Part shown: in pieces, positions 48,308 to 60,948 of the stretch
Position numbering within the stretch: the first letter of the stretch is position 1
Layout of the letters: each line of letters starts with the position of its first letter
Source of the DNA: Pantoea cypripedii
GTDB taxonomy: Bacteria; Pseudomonadota; Gammaproteobacteria; Enterobacterales; Enterobacteriaceae
Assembly (NCBI RefSeq): GCF_002095535.1
Contig: NZ_MLJI01000001.1
Location: 3,213,832-3,277,831 of the forward strand
DNA length: 64,000 nt
Direction: 5' to 3'
The notes under the pieces: generated by a model
Databases searched by the model: none
Told to the model about the DNA's origin: nothing
The model's input: the letters and a program-made list of their open reading frames with translations, nothing else
Made by a program: the position numbers and the translations under genes

Positions 48308-49712
48308 CGTTGGCCTCCTCAGCCTGCAAAGATGATTTACGTCGTTGCGTGACATGGTATGCGGCATAACAGAAGAGAACAAACGGAATCCCGCACCACA
48401 GCGCAATCCGTTGCGACGGATCGAAAGCCAGCCCGACACAGGCAAGCAGACACAGCAGGAAACCGAGGATCGGCGTCAGCGGATAGAGTGGCGCACGGTA
48501 CACCAGATCCTTTAAGGTTCCCCCCTGCTGAAGATGGCGGCGGCGGAACATATAATGTGCAGCGCAGATGCTGAGCCAGACCGCCACCACGGCAAAACCG
48601 GAGATAGCGGACAGCGCGACAAATACCGTATCCGGGGCGATCACGCTGGAGAATAGCGCCAGCAGGCCGCCGATCATACTGATGGTAAGCGCCAGTACCG
48701 GGATGCCGCGACGATTCACCCGGGCAAAACAGCGCGGCAGAGTGTTCTCATTAGCCAGCGACCACAGCATCCGCCCCGACGCATACAACCCGGAGTTCGC
48801 CGCCGACAGGATCGCCGTAAGAATCACGAAGTTGAAGATATCAGCCGCCCAGGGAATGCCGATCTTCTCAAACACCAGCACAAACGGACTTTTCACGATC
48901 CCGGCCTGATCCATCGGGATCAGCGCCGCCAGCACCAGCACCGTGCCGATAAAGAAGATGATCAGACGCGCCACTGTGGTACGGATCGCCAGCGGCAGGG
49001 CTTTTTGCGGCTGCTCGGTTTCCCCGGCAGCGATGCCTATCAATTCCGTGCCCGAGAAGGCGAAGTTGACTGCCACCATCGTCATCAGAATCGGCAGAGT
49101 GCCGTGCGGCAGCCAGCCCGATGCGGTGAGATTATGCAGGCCGGGCGCAGCACTGCCGTCCTTCATCGGGATAAAGCCAAACATCGCCCCTGCGCCGAGA
49201 ATAATAAAGGCGACAATGGTGATCACCTTGATAATCGAGAACCAGAATTCCCCTTCGGCAAAGAAGCGGGTCGAGACGATATTCAGCAAATAGATGGCGA
49301 TACAGAACACCAGACACCACACCCAAACCGGGATGGTCGGGAACCAGTACTGCATGCAAAATCCGGCGGCGGTCAGACTGGAACCCAGCGCTACCGTCCA
49401 GGTCAGCCAGTAGAGCCAGGCGACGGTATAACCGGTAGCCGGGCTGAGGTAACGCGCAGCATAGACATGGAAAGCCCCGGTTTCCGGCATCGCCACCGCC
49501 AGCTCACCGAGACACACCATCACCAGCCACACCACCAGCGCACCAATCAGATAGGCCAGCAGCGTACCGGCGGCACCGGTGGTTGAGATGATGTAGCCGG
49601 TATTAAAGAACAGGCCAGTGCCGATAACGCCCCCCAGTGACAGCATCACCAGATGCCGCACTTTCATGGTGCGTTTAAAGTTTTCCTGCGGAGGATTTTG
49701 CTCGGATTGCAT
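48297..49712 (-). CDS. mmuP: S-methylmethionine permease
   Basis: A 471-residue amino-acid permease of the APC family with about twelve helices. The N-terminal [21 protein letters not shown] is the family's substrate and sodium-proton region. Pairing with mmuM makes S-methylmethionine the likely cargo. A MetJ operator lies 16 bases upstream of the ATG, which fits a methionine-salvage role. Confidence 0.88.
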   Translation of the reverse strand: MQSEQNPPQENFKRTMKVRHLVMLSLGGVIGTGLFFNTGYIISTTGAAGTLLAYLIGALVVWLVMVCLGELAVAMPETGAFHVYAARYLSPATGYTVAWLYWLTWTVALGSSLTAAGFCMQYWFPTIPVWVWCLVFCIAIYLLNIVSTRFFAEGEFWFSIIKVITIVAFIILGAGAMFGFIPMKDGSAAPGLHNLTASGWLPHGTLPILMTMVAVNFAFSGTELIGIAAGETEQPQKALPLAIRTTVARLIIFFIGTVLVLAALIPMDQAGIVKSPFVLVFEKIGIPWAADIFNFVILTAILSAANSGLYASGRMLWSLANENTLPRCFARVNRRGIPVLALTISMIGGLLALFSSVIAPDTVFVALSAISGFAVVAVWLSICAAHYMFRRRHLQQGGTLKDLVYRAPLYPLTPILGFLLCLLACVGLAFDPSQRIALWCGIPFVLFCYAAYHVTQRRKSSLQAEEANDVA

Positions 49713-49727
49713 TATTTTTATCCATAT

Positions 49728-49743
49728 GGACGTCTAAACATCT
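49728..49743 (-). promoter_or_regulatory. MetJ operator of mmuPM
   Basis: Two adjacent eight-base met boxes, GGACGTCT and AAACATCT, match AGACGTCT at seven and six positions. Tandem boxes are what the MetJ repressor needs. They lie 16 to 31 bases before the mmuP ATG, at a promoter-proximal position. Confidence 0.75.
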
Positions 49744-49821
49744 ACATGGAGACAGGGTTATACGCGCCAGCGCAGGGAAATGCAACGTGGCAAAAGGTAA
49801 GGATTTTATCGGGTGGGTGCG

Positions 49822-49839
49822 GCCCCGCACAGGCGGGGC
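49822..49839 (-). terminator. GC-rich hairpin after ygaC
   Basis: GCCCCGC-ACAG-GCGGGGC lies six bases past the ygaC stop. There is no T run on either strand, so termination is possible but weakly supported. Confidence 0.4.
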
Positions 49840-49845
49840 ACTGCG

Positions 49846-50184
49846 TTAGCCGCCGAATACGCCCTGCAAATAGCGCTCCAGCGCGATGCGTGAGCTAAAG
49901 CCGTGGGGAATACCGTAATGTTCCTGAGTATCGCCCGCCAGATAGAGAGGAAATTGCGTGTAATGATCGCAGGTTTTCATTTCCGATGCCGGTTCAGCAA
50001 AGTTCAGGCTTTTCTCTTTCAGCGTGGGGTGAATAATCAGTGCCGTGCGCCCCATGCGCGCCTCACGGTTGACGTAAACATAGTTGTCGCCACGACGATA
50101 GCCATAGATTTTCGGCGTCAGGGTATCCATTTCGAACCCTGCTTTCTCCAGTACGCGCGCAACCTCATCCGGTCGTAAATACAT
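49846..50184 (-). CDS. ygaC: DUF2002 protein YgaC
   Basis: A 112-residue protein that matches E. coli YgaC (DUF2002) along its length: [17 protein letters not shown], then [23 protein letters not shown] and [23 protein letters not shown]. coli ygaC is Fur-related by report; the function is unknown. I start at 50184, where the match begins, although the frame is open 24 codons further up. It is divergent from ygaM, as in E. coli. Confidence 0.9.
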   Translation of the reverse strand: MYLRPDEVARVLEKAGFEMDTLTPKIYGYRRGDNYVYVNREARMGRTALIIHPTLKEKSLNFAEPASEMKTCDHYTQFPLYLAGDTQEHYGIPHGFSSRIALERYLQGVFGG

Positions 50185-50332
50185 GCTTGCTCCTCTCTGC
50201 TCTAGCCTCGCAACCTTACAACAGCCGTGTGGCACAAGGCTTTCGGAATTTTCCATAAAGCCAGGCGAAAACCAGCGTTTGATGATGACTCGTCTACACT
50301 AAGTATTACTTTTAAATCAAAGGGAGCGAAAA

Positions 50333-50647
50333 ATGTTTAATCGAACCAGTAAAAACGATGACATTGATATCAATCAGGATGTGAACGAGCTGGCTGATTC
50401 GCTGGAAGCGTTACTGAGATCTTACGGCAGTGAAGCCAAAGACGAGGTGGAAAGCGCACGCAGCAAAGCACAGTCGCTGCTGAAACAAACTCGTGCAAAA
50501 CTGAATGGCAACAACCGGGTTTCGCAGGCTGCACGCGATGCGAGCTATCAGGTTGATGCCTATGTTCATGATAAACCCTGGCACGGTGTCGGCATCGGTG
50601 CCGCCGTTGGCCTGGTGATTGGGGCGTTGCTGGTATCACGCCGCTAA
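50333..50647 (+). CDS. ygaM: DUF883 tail-anchored protein YgaM
   Basis: A 104-residue protein of the ElaB/YgaM/YqjD family. A helical, charged region (about residues 14-70) is followed by a C-terminal hydrophobic tail (GVGIGAAVGLVIGALLV, about 84-100) ending in basic residues, consistent with C-terminal anchoring in the inner membrane. Relatives bind ribosomes in stationary phase; that function is known for YqjD and only assumed here. It precedes nrdH as in E. coli. Confidence 0.93.
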   Translation: MFNRTSKNDDIDINQDVNELADSLEALLRSYGSEAKDEVESARSKAQSLLKQTRAKLNGNNRVSQAARDASYQVDAYVHDKPWHGVGIGAAVGLVIGALLVSRR

Positions 50648-50666
50648 CCCTCACATCCCTGCAGAG

Positions 50667-50692
50667 AGCCTCGCACCCTGCGGGGCTTTTTT
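50667..50692 (+). terminator. Terminator after ygaM
   Basis: AGCCTCGC-ACCCT-GCGGGGCT with one G-T pair, followed by six Ts. Confidence 0.85.
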
Positions 50693-50848
50693 GTGTCCAG
50701 CGATCCCGCCCTGGCTCCCCATGGATTGTTCAATTTCCCGCCTGAATTTGCCTTAAATGCCGTGCTCTGCCCTTTTACAAAATTATTTTTGGGCCGGGAA
50801 AGCGCATGATCCCTGGCCTTAGGCGAAATCTGAGGTTCGAAATCACAA

Positions 50849-50896
50849 AACCCTATATCTGGTGGGCTTGACCGCCACAAACACTACATCTAGTAT
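50849..50896 (+). promoter_or_regulatory. Pair of NrdR boxes before nrdH
   Basis: Two 16-base boxes of the form ACACWAYATMTAGTGT lie at 50849-50864 (AACCCTATATCTGGTG) and 50881-50896 (ACACTACATCTAGTAT). Their starts are 32 bases apart, three helical turns, the arrangement of NrdR operators in enterobacterial nrd promoters. The nrd genes should be repressed by NrdR when dATP is high. The spacer 50693-50848 is otherwise featureless. Confidence 0.85.
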
Positions 50897-51003
50897 TTAC
50901 CTCATCAACTCGCTACCAGATGTCAGCAAGGATGAGGCTCGCAGCAGAAGGATTTTTGCTTCGTATCTCGCATCCTGACCACAACCAGAGGGAAATACGA
51001 ATC

Positions 51004-51246
51004 ATGCGCATTATTATTTACACTAAGAACAACTGTGTCCAGTGCAACGCCACAAAAAATGCCATGGACCGTAATGGCATCGATTACCAGCTGATTAACC
51101 TCGACTCACAACCTGAAGCCATCGACAGCCTGAAATCCCTGGGCTATCGCCAGGTGCCGGTGGTCATGACTCAGGATGATCACTGGAGTGGTTTCCGTCC
51201 CGATAAAATCGCCAGCCTGCGCCAGCTCGCTGCTGTCGGGGGATAA
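51004..51246 (+). CDS. nrdH: Glutaredoxin-like NrdH
   Basis: An 80-residue redoxin that reduces the class Ib ribonucleotide reductase NrdEF and is itself reduced by thioredoxin reductase. The active-site CVQC motif is at residues 11-14 and the cis-Pro in QVPVV near 57. ATG at 51004 gives the E. coli-like N terminus MRIIIYTKN and follows AGGGAAA. It starts the nrdHIEF operon under the NrdR boxes. Confidence 0.96.
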   Translation: MRIIIYTKNNCVQCNATKNAMDRNGIDYQLINLDSQPEAIDSLKSLGYRQVPVVMTQDDHWSGFRPDKIASLRQLAAVGG

Positions 51247-51633
51247 GGCGATGTTTCCACTGGTGTATTTTTCCAGCCAGTCGGAGAACACGCACCGATT
51301 CATCACCCGTCTGGGCCTGCCTGCACAGCGCATCCCCGTTGATAGCACGCAGCAACTGCATATTGACCAACCCTATATCCTGGTGGTGCCGAGCTACGGC
51401 GGCGGCAGCGCGCGGGGTGCGGTGCCCAGACAAGTGATCCAGTTCCTCAATGATGAAGCTAACCGACGCGGTATCCGCGGGGTGATTGCTGCCGGTAACC
51501 GCAACTTTGGTGCAGGGTTCTGCCTGGCAGGCGACATCATTGCGCAGAAATGTCAGGTTCCCTATCTCTACCGCTTTGAGTTGATGGGAACCCCCGACGA
51601 TATCGCTAATGTAAAAGCGGGAGTAACCCAATT

Positions 51634-54740
<3,107 letters not shown>

Positions 54741-54747
54741 TCCTTTC

Positions 54748-54776
54748 ATATCGGGCTGGCCTCAGCCCGATATTTC
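54748..54776 (+). terminator. Terminator after nrdF
   Basis: ATATCGGGCT/AGCCCGATAT with a six-base loop, followed by TTTCCCC. The T run is short, but the stem is strong and eight bases past the stop. Confidence 0.75.
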
Positions 54777-55133
54777 CCCTTGCGGCTGTTGGTTATTCCC
54801 CCGTTATTTACCCTTTATAACTTCATTCTATTGTCATTTTTTCGTCATTCAAATGGTCCATATATCGCCAGCTAAAGCGTGATTTATCGCCTTTCAGCCA
54901 ATTATTTCCGTCCAGATGGCATAAATTCGGCAAAAAATTCCGAAAAAATTGATCCTCCCTCATCCCTTGTGAGCACTGGAATTGCGCGCCATTTCATCCG
55001 GCAGCGCGCGCCGAATATCGGCCGCAAGGGTTGTCAGATATTCTCATTATGTTACGGTATAGGCCGCTTAATTTTAATCAGGGCCACAACAAGAAATAGC
55101 GAAACATCAATTAACCAGGAATTTAATTACTGC
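54777..55133 (+). promoter_or_regulatory. AT-rich proU upstream region
   Basis: About 357 bases without a gene. It is AT-rich around 54800-54960 and should hold the osmoregulated proU promoter. TTGTCA (55031-55036) and TATAGG (55058-55063) are 21 bases apart, too far for a good promoter, so I could not place the start. H-NS silencing is expected from E. coli proU, not shown here. Confidence 0.4.
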
Positions 55134-56321
55134 ATGGCAATTAAACTCGAAGTAAAGAATTTATATAAGATATTTGGTGATCACCCGGAAAGGGCATTTA
55201 AACATATTGATAACGGTGAGGGTAAAGAGGCAATTCTGGCGAAAACCGGACTCTCTCTCGGCGTTAAGAATGCCAGTCTGGCCATTGAAGAAGGCGAGAT
55301 CTTCGTCATCATGGGGCTTTCAGGTTCAGGTAAGTCCACCATGGTTCGCCTTCTCAATCGTCTGATCGAGCCGACACGCGGCCAGGTGATTATTGACGGT
55401 GTCGATATTGCACAAATATCGGAAGCTGAACTGCGCGAAGTGCGTAGAAATAAGATCAGCATGGTATTTCAGTCATTTGCCCTGATGCCACATATGACGG
55501 TATTAAATAATACCGCCTTTGGCATGGAATTAGCGGGCGTCGCATTGCAGGAACGGCAGGAAAAAGCGCTGGAAGCATTGCGTCAGGTGGGACTGGAAAA
55601 TTATGCCCATGCGTACCCGGATGAACTTTCCGGTGGTATGCGTCAGCGTGTTGGATTAGCTCGCGCGCTGGCAATCAATCCCGATATATTGTTGATGGAT
55701 GAAGCCTTCTCCGCACTCGATCCGCTTATTCGTACCGAGATGCAGGATGAGCTGGTGAAATTGCAGGCAAAACATCAGCGTACCATTGTATTTATTTCCC
55801 ACGATCTCGATGAAGCGATGCGTATTGGCGATCGTATTGCCATTATGCAGGGCGGCGAAGTGGTGCAGGTCGGTACACCGGATGAAATCCTTAATAATCC
55901 AGCCAACGATTATGTCCGTACCTTCTTCCGTGGTGTCGATATCAGCCATGTATTTAGTGCCAAAGATATTGCGCGTCGTACTGCCGGGGCACTGATCCGT
56001 AAAGCGGCCGGTCTTGGTCCACGCTCAGCCATTAAGCTGTTGCAGGATGAAGATCGCGATTTTGGTTATGTGCTGGAAAAACAGAAATTTATTGGCGTGG
56101 TTTCAACTGATTCGCTGAAAGCGGCGTTAGCAGCTGGCGATGGGCTGGACAGCGCACTGCTGGACATTCCGGCTGTTCCTGCGGACACCTCACTGAATGA
56201 TTTGCTCTCCCATGTGGCTCAGGCACCTTGTGCCGTGCCGGTGGTGGGTGAAGAAAATCAATACGTTGGTGTTATTTCGAAAAGCACGCTGCTGCGCGCT
56301 TTAGACCGTGAAGGAGCCTGA
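55134..56321 (+). CDS. proV: Glycine betaine/proline ABC transporter ATPase ProV
   Basis: A 395-residue ATPase. Walker [10 protein letters not shown] is near residue 61, the signature [15 protein letters not shown] near 164 and Walker [13 protein letters not shown] near 184. Two C-terminal CBS domains (about 275-395, ending with [14 protein letters not shown]) sense ionic strength. [17 protein letters not shown] at 55134 matches the E. coli start; a longer open frame upstream is not used. The ribosome-binding site AGGA is rather far (about 13 bases). First gene of proVWX. Confidence 0.96.
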   Translation: MAIKLEVKNLYKIFGDHPERAFKHIDNGEGKEAILAKTGLSLGVKNASLAIEEGEIFVIMGLSGSGKSTMVRLLNRLIEPTRGQVIIDGVDIAQISEAELREVRRNKISMVFQSFALMPHMTVLNNTAFGMELAGVALQERQEKALEALRQVGLENYAHAYPDELSGGMRQRVGLARALAINPDILLMDEAFSALDPLIRTEMQDELVKLQAKHQRTIVFISHDLDEAMRIGDRIAIMQGGEVVQVGTPDEILNNPANDYVRTFFRGVDISHVFSAKDIARRTAGALIRKAAGLGPRSAIKLLQDEDRDFGYVLEKQKFIGVVSTDSLKAALAAGDGLDSALLDIPAVPADTSLNDLLSHVAQAPCAVPVVGEENQYVGVISKSTLLRALDREGA

Positions 56322-56323
56322 GA

Positions 56324-57466
56324 ATGAGTGAACAAAACAGCAATCCGTGGGATAGCGCCAGCCAGGCAGCCACCCCTGATAACAGCGCGGCGGCCAGCAG
56401 CAGCGATCCCTGGTCAACCGGTGCCAGCAGCACGCCCGCCGATAGCGGTGCTGCCGCTGCCAGTAGCGGCGGTCATGACGCGGCCAGCAGTGCAGCAAGC
56501 AGCAGCGACTGGCTGAGCAGTGCGCCTGCGCCGCAGCCCGAACATTTTAATATCATGGACCCGTTCCATAAGACCATGATCCCGCTCGACAGCTGGGTGA
56601 CCGAGGGCATCGACTGGGTGGTTAACCACTTCCGTCCGGTGTTCCAGGGCATCCGCGTGCCAGTGGATTACATCCTCAGCGCCTTCCAGCAATTACTGCT
56701 GGGGATGCCGGCGCCGGTGGCGATTATCGTGTTTGCGCTGATTGCCTGGCAGATCGCCAGCCCGGCGATGGGTATCGCCACCCTGATTTCGCTGGTGCTG
56801 ATTGGTGCGATTGGAGCCTGGTCGCAGGCAATGGTGACGCTGGCGCTGGTGCTCACCGCCCTGCTGTTCTGCATCATTATTGGTTTGCCACTCGGCATCT
56901 GGCTGGCACGCAGCGAACGCGCTGCCCGTATCATCCGCCCGCTGCTTGATGCGATGCAAACCACCCCGGCCTTCGTCTATCTGGTGCCGATTGTGATGCT
57001 GTTCGGTATTGGTAACGTGCCTGGCGTGGTGGTGACCATTATCTTTGCGCTGCCGCCGATTGTGCGTCTGACCATTCTGGGGATCAAACAAGTCCCGGCT
57101 GATCTGATTGAAGCCAGTGAATCCTTTGGTGCCAGCCCGCGTCAGATGCTGTTCAAAGTGCAGCTGCCGCTGGCGATGCCTACCATTATGGCCGGGGTTA
57201 ACCAGACGCTGATGCTGGCGCTGTCGATGGTGGTGATCGCCTCGATGATTGCCGTCGGCGGCCTTGGCCAGATGGTATTACGCGGGATTGGTCGTCTTGA
57301 TATGGGCCTCGCCACTGTCGGCGGCGTCGGTATCGTGATCCTCGCCATTATTCTCGACCGTCTGACCCAGTCAGTCGGGCGTGACAGCCGCAGCCGTGGC
57401 AATCGCCACTGGTACAGCACCGGCCCGGTCGGCCTGCTGATGCGCCCTTTCAGTAAAAACAAGTAA
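56324..57466 (+). CDS. proW: Glycine betaine/proline ABC transporter permease ProW
   Basis: A 380-residue permease. The first 65 residues are unusually rich in Ser, Ala and Asp ([19 protein letters not shown], then several SS and AA runs) and look disordered; E. coli ProW also has a long N-terminal tail. The core has about seven helices and the EAA loop [27 protein letters not shown]. It starts two bases after proV. Confidence 0.96.
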   Translation: MSEQNSNPWDSASQAATPDNSAAASSSDPWSTGASSTPADSGAAAASSGGHDAASSAASSSDWLSSAPAPQPEHFNIMDPFHKTMIPLDSWVTEGIDWVVNHFRPVFQGIRVPVDYILSAFQQLLLGMPAPVAIIVFALIAWQIASPAMGIATLISLVLIGAIGAWSQAMVTLALVLTALLFCIIIGLPLGIWLARSERAARIIRPLLDAMQTTPAFVYLVPIVMLFGIGNVPGVVVTIIFALPPIVRLTILGIKQVPADLIEASESFGASPRQMLFKVQLPLAMPTIMAGVNQTLMLALSMVVIASMIAVGGLGQMVLRGIGRLDMGLATVGGVGIVILAIILDRLTQSVGRDSRSRGNRHWYSTGPVGLLMRPFSKNK

Positions 57467-57523
57467 TCCATTTGGGCGGCACCTTGTGGCCGCCCGTCTC
57501 CGACGCAACACGTAAAATAAGGA

Positions 57524-58525
57524 ATGACTATGCGCAAGACAGCTCTATTCGCTGCCGTCCTGACGACGTTCGCCGTGACGCACGTGTCCGCCGCCGACCT
57601 GCCGGGTAAAGGCATTACCGTTAAGCCGGTGCAGAGCACCATCTCAGAAGAAACCTTTCAGACGCTGCTGGTGAGCCGCGCGCTGGAAAAGCTGGGCTAC
57701 ACCGTAGATAAGCCAAGCGAGGTCGATTACAACGTTGGCTATACCACGATTGCCGAAGGTGATGCCACCTTCACCGCCGTCAACTGGCAGCCGCTGCACG
57801 ATGATATGTACAAAGCCGCCGGTGGCGACCAAAAGTTCTACCGTGAAGGCACCTACGTGACTGGCGCGGCACAGGGCTATCTGATCGACAAAAAGACCGC
57901 TGAAAAATACCACATCAACAATTTTGCCCAGTTAAAAGATCCGAAAATTGCGAAATTGTTCGATACCAATGGTGATGGCAAAGCTGACCTGACCGGATGT
58001 ACGCCGGGCTGGGGCTGCGAAGCGGTGATTAATCACCAGATCAACGCCTATGGCCTGAGCAATACCGTGGAGCATAACCAGGGTAACTACTCCGCGATGA
58101 TCGCCGATACCATCACCCGCTTTAAGCAAGGTAAACCGATTCTGTACTACACCTGGACGCCGTACTGGGTGAGCGACGTACTGAAGCCGGGTAAAGATGT
58201 GGTATGGCTGCAGGTACCGTTCTCATCACTGCCGGGTGAGCAGAAGAATGTCGATACCAAACTGGCCAACGGTGCCAACTATGGCTTCCCGGTGAACACC
58301 ATGCACATCGTTGCTAACAAAGCCTGGGCTGAGAAAAACCCGGCAGCGGCGAAACTGTTTGCTGAGATGAAACTGCCGATCTCCGATATCAATGCCGAAA
58401 ACGCCGCCATGCATAGCGGGCAGTCTTCGGAAGATGATATCAACCGCCACGTTGATGGCTGGATCAAAGGCCATCAGGCTGAGTTCGATAAGTGGGTGCA
58501 GGACGCCCTGGCCGCCGCGAAATAA
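57524..58525 (+). CDS. proX: Glycine betaine-binding protein ProX
   Basis: A 333-residue periplasmic binding protein with signal peptide to about residue 24 (THVSA). The betaine pocket uses Trp residues, visible in [24 protein letters not shown] and [17 protein letters not shown]. Length and motifs equal E. coli ProX. It closes proVWX; two large inverted repeats follow. Confidence 0.96.
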   Translation: MTMRKTALFAAVLTTFAVTHVSAADLPGKGITVKPVQSTISEETFQTLLVSRALEKLGYTVDKPSEVDYNVGYTTIAEGDATFTAVNWQPLHDDMYKAAGGDQKFYREGTYVTGAAQGYLIDKKTAEKYHINNFAQLKDPKIAKLFDTNGDGKADLTGCTPGWGCEAVINHQINAYGLSNTVEHNQGNYSAMIADTITRFKQGKPILYYTWTPYWVSDVLKPGKDVVWLQVPFSSLPGEQKNVDTKLANGANYGFPVNTMHIVANKAWAEKNPAAAKLFAEMKLPISDINAENAAMHSGQSSEDDINRHVDGWIKGHQAEFDKWVQDALAAAK

Positions 58526-58537
58526 ATGTTGCAGGCC

Positions 58538-58609
58538 GTAGCGGCGCGATTCATCGCGCAATTCCTCGCTCGCTGCCGGAAAAACCCGCGCGATAAATCG
58601 CGCCGCTAC
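58538..58609. repeat. REP-like inverted repeat, copy 3
   Basis: The arms 58538-58560 and 58589-58609 carry the same sequences as at 43.4 kb, in the opposite outer-inner order, around a 28-base centre. It lies 12 bases past the proX stop. Confidence 0.85.
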
Positions 58610-58611
58610 AC

Positions 58612-58646
58612 GGGAGCCGAATCACCCTATTGGTGATTCGGCTCCC
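58612..58646. repeat. Perfect 15-base hairpin after proX
   Basis: GGGAGCCGAATCACC and GGTGATTCGGCTCCC form a perfect stem with a five-base loop (CTATT), immediately beside the REP-like repeat. No T run follows on either strand, so a simple intrinsic terminator is not the obvious reading, but an mRNA-stabilising or terminating role is possible. Confidence 0.75.
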
Positions 58647-58759
58647 CAATCGATTCGGACGCTATAACGTACTGGTACGTCCTGTTAATTAACACAACAA
58701 TGAAATAGTTTTTTGGGTTACTATTACCCTATTATGATTATTTGCCTGCTCATCCCGCT

Positions 58760-59938
58760 ATGAATGCTTCCCATCAGGGCCTCAATTCTGCCCTGGTCGC
58801 ACTGATGTCGGTTGCGACTGGCCTTGCCGTCGCCAGTAACTATTATGTCCAGCCGCTGCTGGATACCATCGCCCACCAGTTTAATCTCTCCGTCAGCCTC
58901 GCCGGTTTTATCGTCACCACAGCCCAGCTGGGTTATGCCTGTGGCCTGCTATTGCTGGTGCCATTGGGGGATATGCTGGAGCGCCGTAGCCTGATTGCGT
59001 CGATGAGCCTGCTGGCCGCCGGTGGCATGATGATCACCGCGCTCTCCCCTTCTCTGCCCTTTATGCTGCTGGGCACCGTTGTCACCGGGTTATTTTCCGT
59101 GGTGGCGCAGATGCTGGTGCCCCTCGCCGCCACCCTGGCTGCGCCCGAAAAACGCGGCAAGGTGGTCGGGACGGTGATGAGTGGTTTGCTGCTGGGTATC
59201 CTGCTGGCACGTACCGCCGCAGGGGCACTGGCACAGCTTGGCGGCTGGCGCTGCGTCTATTGGACAGCCAGCGTATTGATGATCCTGATGGCGCTGGCAC
59301 TGTGGCGCTTTCTGCCGCGCTATAAACAGCATGTGCCGCTGAATTATCCGCAGCTGCTGCGATCCATCTTTAGCCTGTATGCCGGTAATCGGGTGATCCG
59401 TACCCGCGCATTAACTGGCTGCCTCAGCTTTGCCAACTTCAGCATGCTTTGGACTTCAATGGCGTTTCTGCTCTCTGCCCAGCCCTATGGCTTTAATGAA
59501 GGTGAAATTGGCCTGTTGGGGCTGGTGGGTGCGGCGGGCGCGCTGGCGGCACGTCAGGCGGGTGGCCTCGCCGATAAGGGCAAAGCCAAACTCACCACCA
59601 GCGCCGGATTGCTGATTATGCTGGTGGCCTGGCTGGTGACTGCACTGGGCGCACAGCATTTGCTGGCGCTGATTATCGGTATCCTGCTGCTCGATTTAGC
59701 TGTGCAGGCGGTGCATATCACCAACCAAAGTGTCATTTATCGCCACAAACCCGAGGCACGTAATCGCCTCAATGCCGGTTATATGACCAGTTATTTTATT
59801 GGCGGCGCACTGGGCTCCATCATCTCAGCGAACGCATTTCATCATGCGGGCTGGTATGGCGTTTGTGGGGCGGGTGTGCTGTTCACCGTAATTAACCTAT
59901 TGATTTGGTGGCGCAATGCGCGTTTCGAAAGTGTTTAG
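58760..59938 (+). CDS. ygaY: MFS transporter, YgaY-like
   Basis: A 392-residue major-facilitator protein with about twelve helices. The loop 2-3 motif reads LGDMLERRSLIA near residues 68-79, and the first helix VALMSVATGLAVASNYYVQPLLDTIA suits the sugar-efflux/drug-proton group. By position between proX and mprA it corresponds to E. coli ygaY, which is a pseudogene there but intact here. The substrate is unknown. Neither candidate start (TTG 58742, ATG 58760) has a strong ribosome-binding site; I use the ATG. Confidence 0.8.
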   Translation: MNASHQGLNSALVALMSVATGLAVASNYYVQPLLDTIAHQFNLSVSLAGFIVTTAQLGYACGLLLLVPLGDMLERRSLIASMSLLAAGGMMITALSPSLPFMLLGTVVTGLFSVVAQMLVPLAATLAAPEKRGKVVGTVMSGLLLGILLARTAAGALAQLGGWRCVYWTASVLMILMALALWRFLPRYKQHVPLNYPQLLRSIFSLYAGNRVIRTRALTGCLSFANFSMLWTSMAFLLSAQPYGFNEGEIGLLGLVGAAGALAARQAGGLADKGKAKLTTSAGLLIMLVAWLVTALGAQHLLALIIGILLLDLAVQAVHITNQSVIYRHKPEARNRLNAGYMTSYFIGGALGSIISANAFHHAGWYGVCGAGVLFTVINLLIWWRNARFESV

Positions 59939-60267
59939 AAAACGTAAAGACCGGACCAAATCAATGAGCAATACTGTTCATCAATGATTGGGTTTGTTAT
60001 GGTTAGCCAGAGAGTTATTCATCAGGGTTATTTTTTCTCGCGAAATTATTCAACAGTAAAAAGATTTCGCGAGGCGAATTGATAGCATCCCTTGTCTGCG
60101 TATCTGTAGCCATCGGATCGGGCCATGTGCCCGGGGTCAGGGAGCGGCCTCGAATCGCCTGGTGTTGACAGTGTGATCCTGCTAACAATCACTCGCGGGA
60201 ATTATGACTACGCTTAATCTGTCACCATCATTACTATACCAGTTGCAACTAGTGAGGTTTTTTTAGA
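59939..60267. other. Spacer ygaY-mprA with an inverted repeat
   Basis: 329 bases without a gene. An inverted repeat CTCGCGAAAT-N17-ATTTCGCGAG is at 60037-60073, without a terminator T run behind it. A TTGACA hexamer is at 60165-60170, about 100 bases before mprA, but no -10 at normal spacing is obvious. The E. coli branched-chain amino acid exporter genes ygaZH, found here in E. coli, are absent. Confidence 0.5.
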
Positions 60268-60798
60268 ATGGAAAGTTCGTTTACTCCCATTGAGCAGATG
60301 CTAAACATCCGTGCTACTCGCCACAAAGATTTTCCACTGCAGGAAATCATCCTGACGCGTCTGTGCATGCATATGCAGGGCAAACTGCTGGATAATCGCA
60401 ACAAAATGTTGAAGGCGCAGGGAATTAACGAAACCTTATTCATGGCGCTGATTACCCTGGACGCCCAGGAAAACCAGAGCATCCAGCCATCAGAACTGAG
60501 TTCCGCACTGGGTTCTTCCCGTACCAACGCCACACGTATTGCTGACGAACTGGAAAAACGCGGCTGGATTGAGCGTCGTGAAAGCGATAACGATCGCCGT
60601 TGCCTGCATCTGCACCTGACAGAAAAAGGTAACGAATTCTTACGTCAGCTGCTGCCACCGCAGCACCAGAGCCTGCAATATCTCTGGTCCTCCCTCTCCT
60701 CAGACGAGCAGGGCCAGTTGGAAGCCATTACCCGTAAGCTGCTTAACCGCCTCGACAAAATGGACGAAGACCAACTCATCGCCTCTCTGTCGCGCTAA
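60268..60798 (+). CDS. mprA: MarR-family repressor MprA (EmrR)
   Basis: A 176-residue MarR-type repressor of the emrRAB operon; by E. coli precedent it is released by uncouplers and other lipophilic drugs. The winged helix covers about residues 55-115, with [38 protein letters not shown]- and C-terminal helices form the dimer. ATG at 60268 lies downstream of GAGG. The gene is followed by an intrinsic hairpin before emrA. Confidence 0.95.
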   Translation: MESSFTPIEQMLNIRATRHKDFPLQEIILTRLCMHMQGKLLDNRNKMLKAQGINETLFMALITLDAQENQSIQPSELSSALGSSRTNATRIADELEKRGWIERRESDNDRRCLHLHLTEKGNEFLRQLLPPQHQSLQYLWSSLSSDEQGQLEAITRKLLNRLDKMDEDQLIASLSR

Positions 60799-60857
60799 TA
60801 GCAAGAAGTGCGACACAATCACCTGTCGAAACCGATATTTTAATCCCCTTTTATCCG

Positions 60858-60884
60858 GCCAGCGTGTTAAACGCTGGCTTTTTT
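60858..60884 (+). terminator. Hairpin between mprA and emrA
   Basis: GCCAGCG-N7-CGCTGGC followed by six Ts. It would stop or attenuate transcription from mprA into emrAB, so emrAB expression may depend on read-through or an internal promoter. Confidence 0.8.
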
Positions 60885-60948
60885 CGACTCGGGACCCCGT
60901 GTTGATGGATCAGCACATCCCGACAAAATGGAAAACGTGGAGAATCAA

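Noticed and set aside
54879..55133. 85-codon upstream extension of proV
   Set aside because: The E. coli-like N terminus starts at 55134; the extension reads the AT-rich promoter region.
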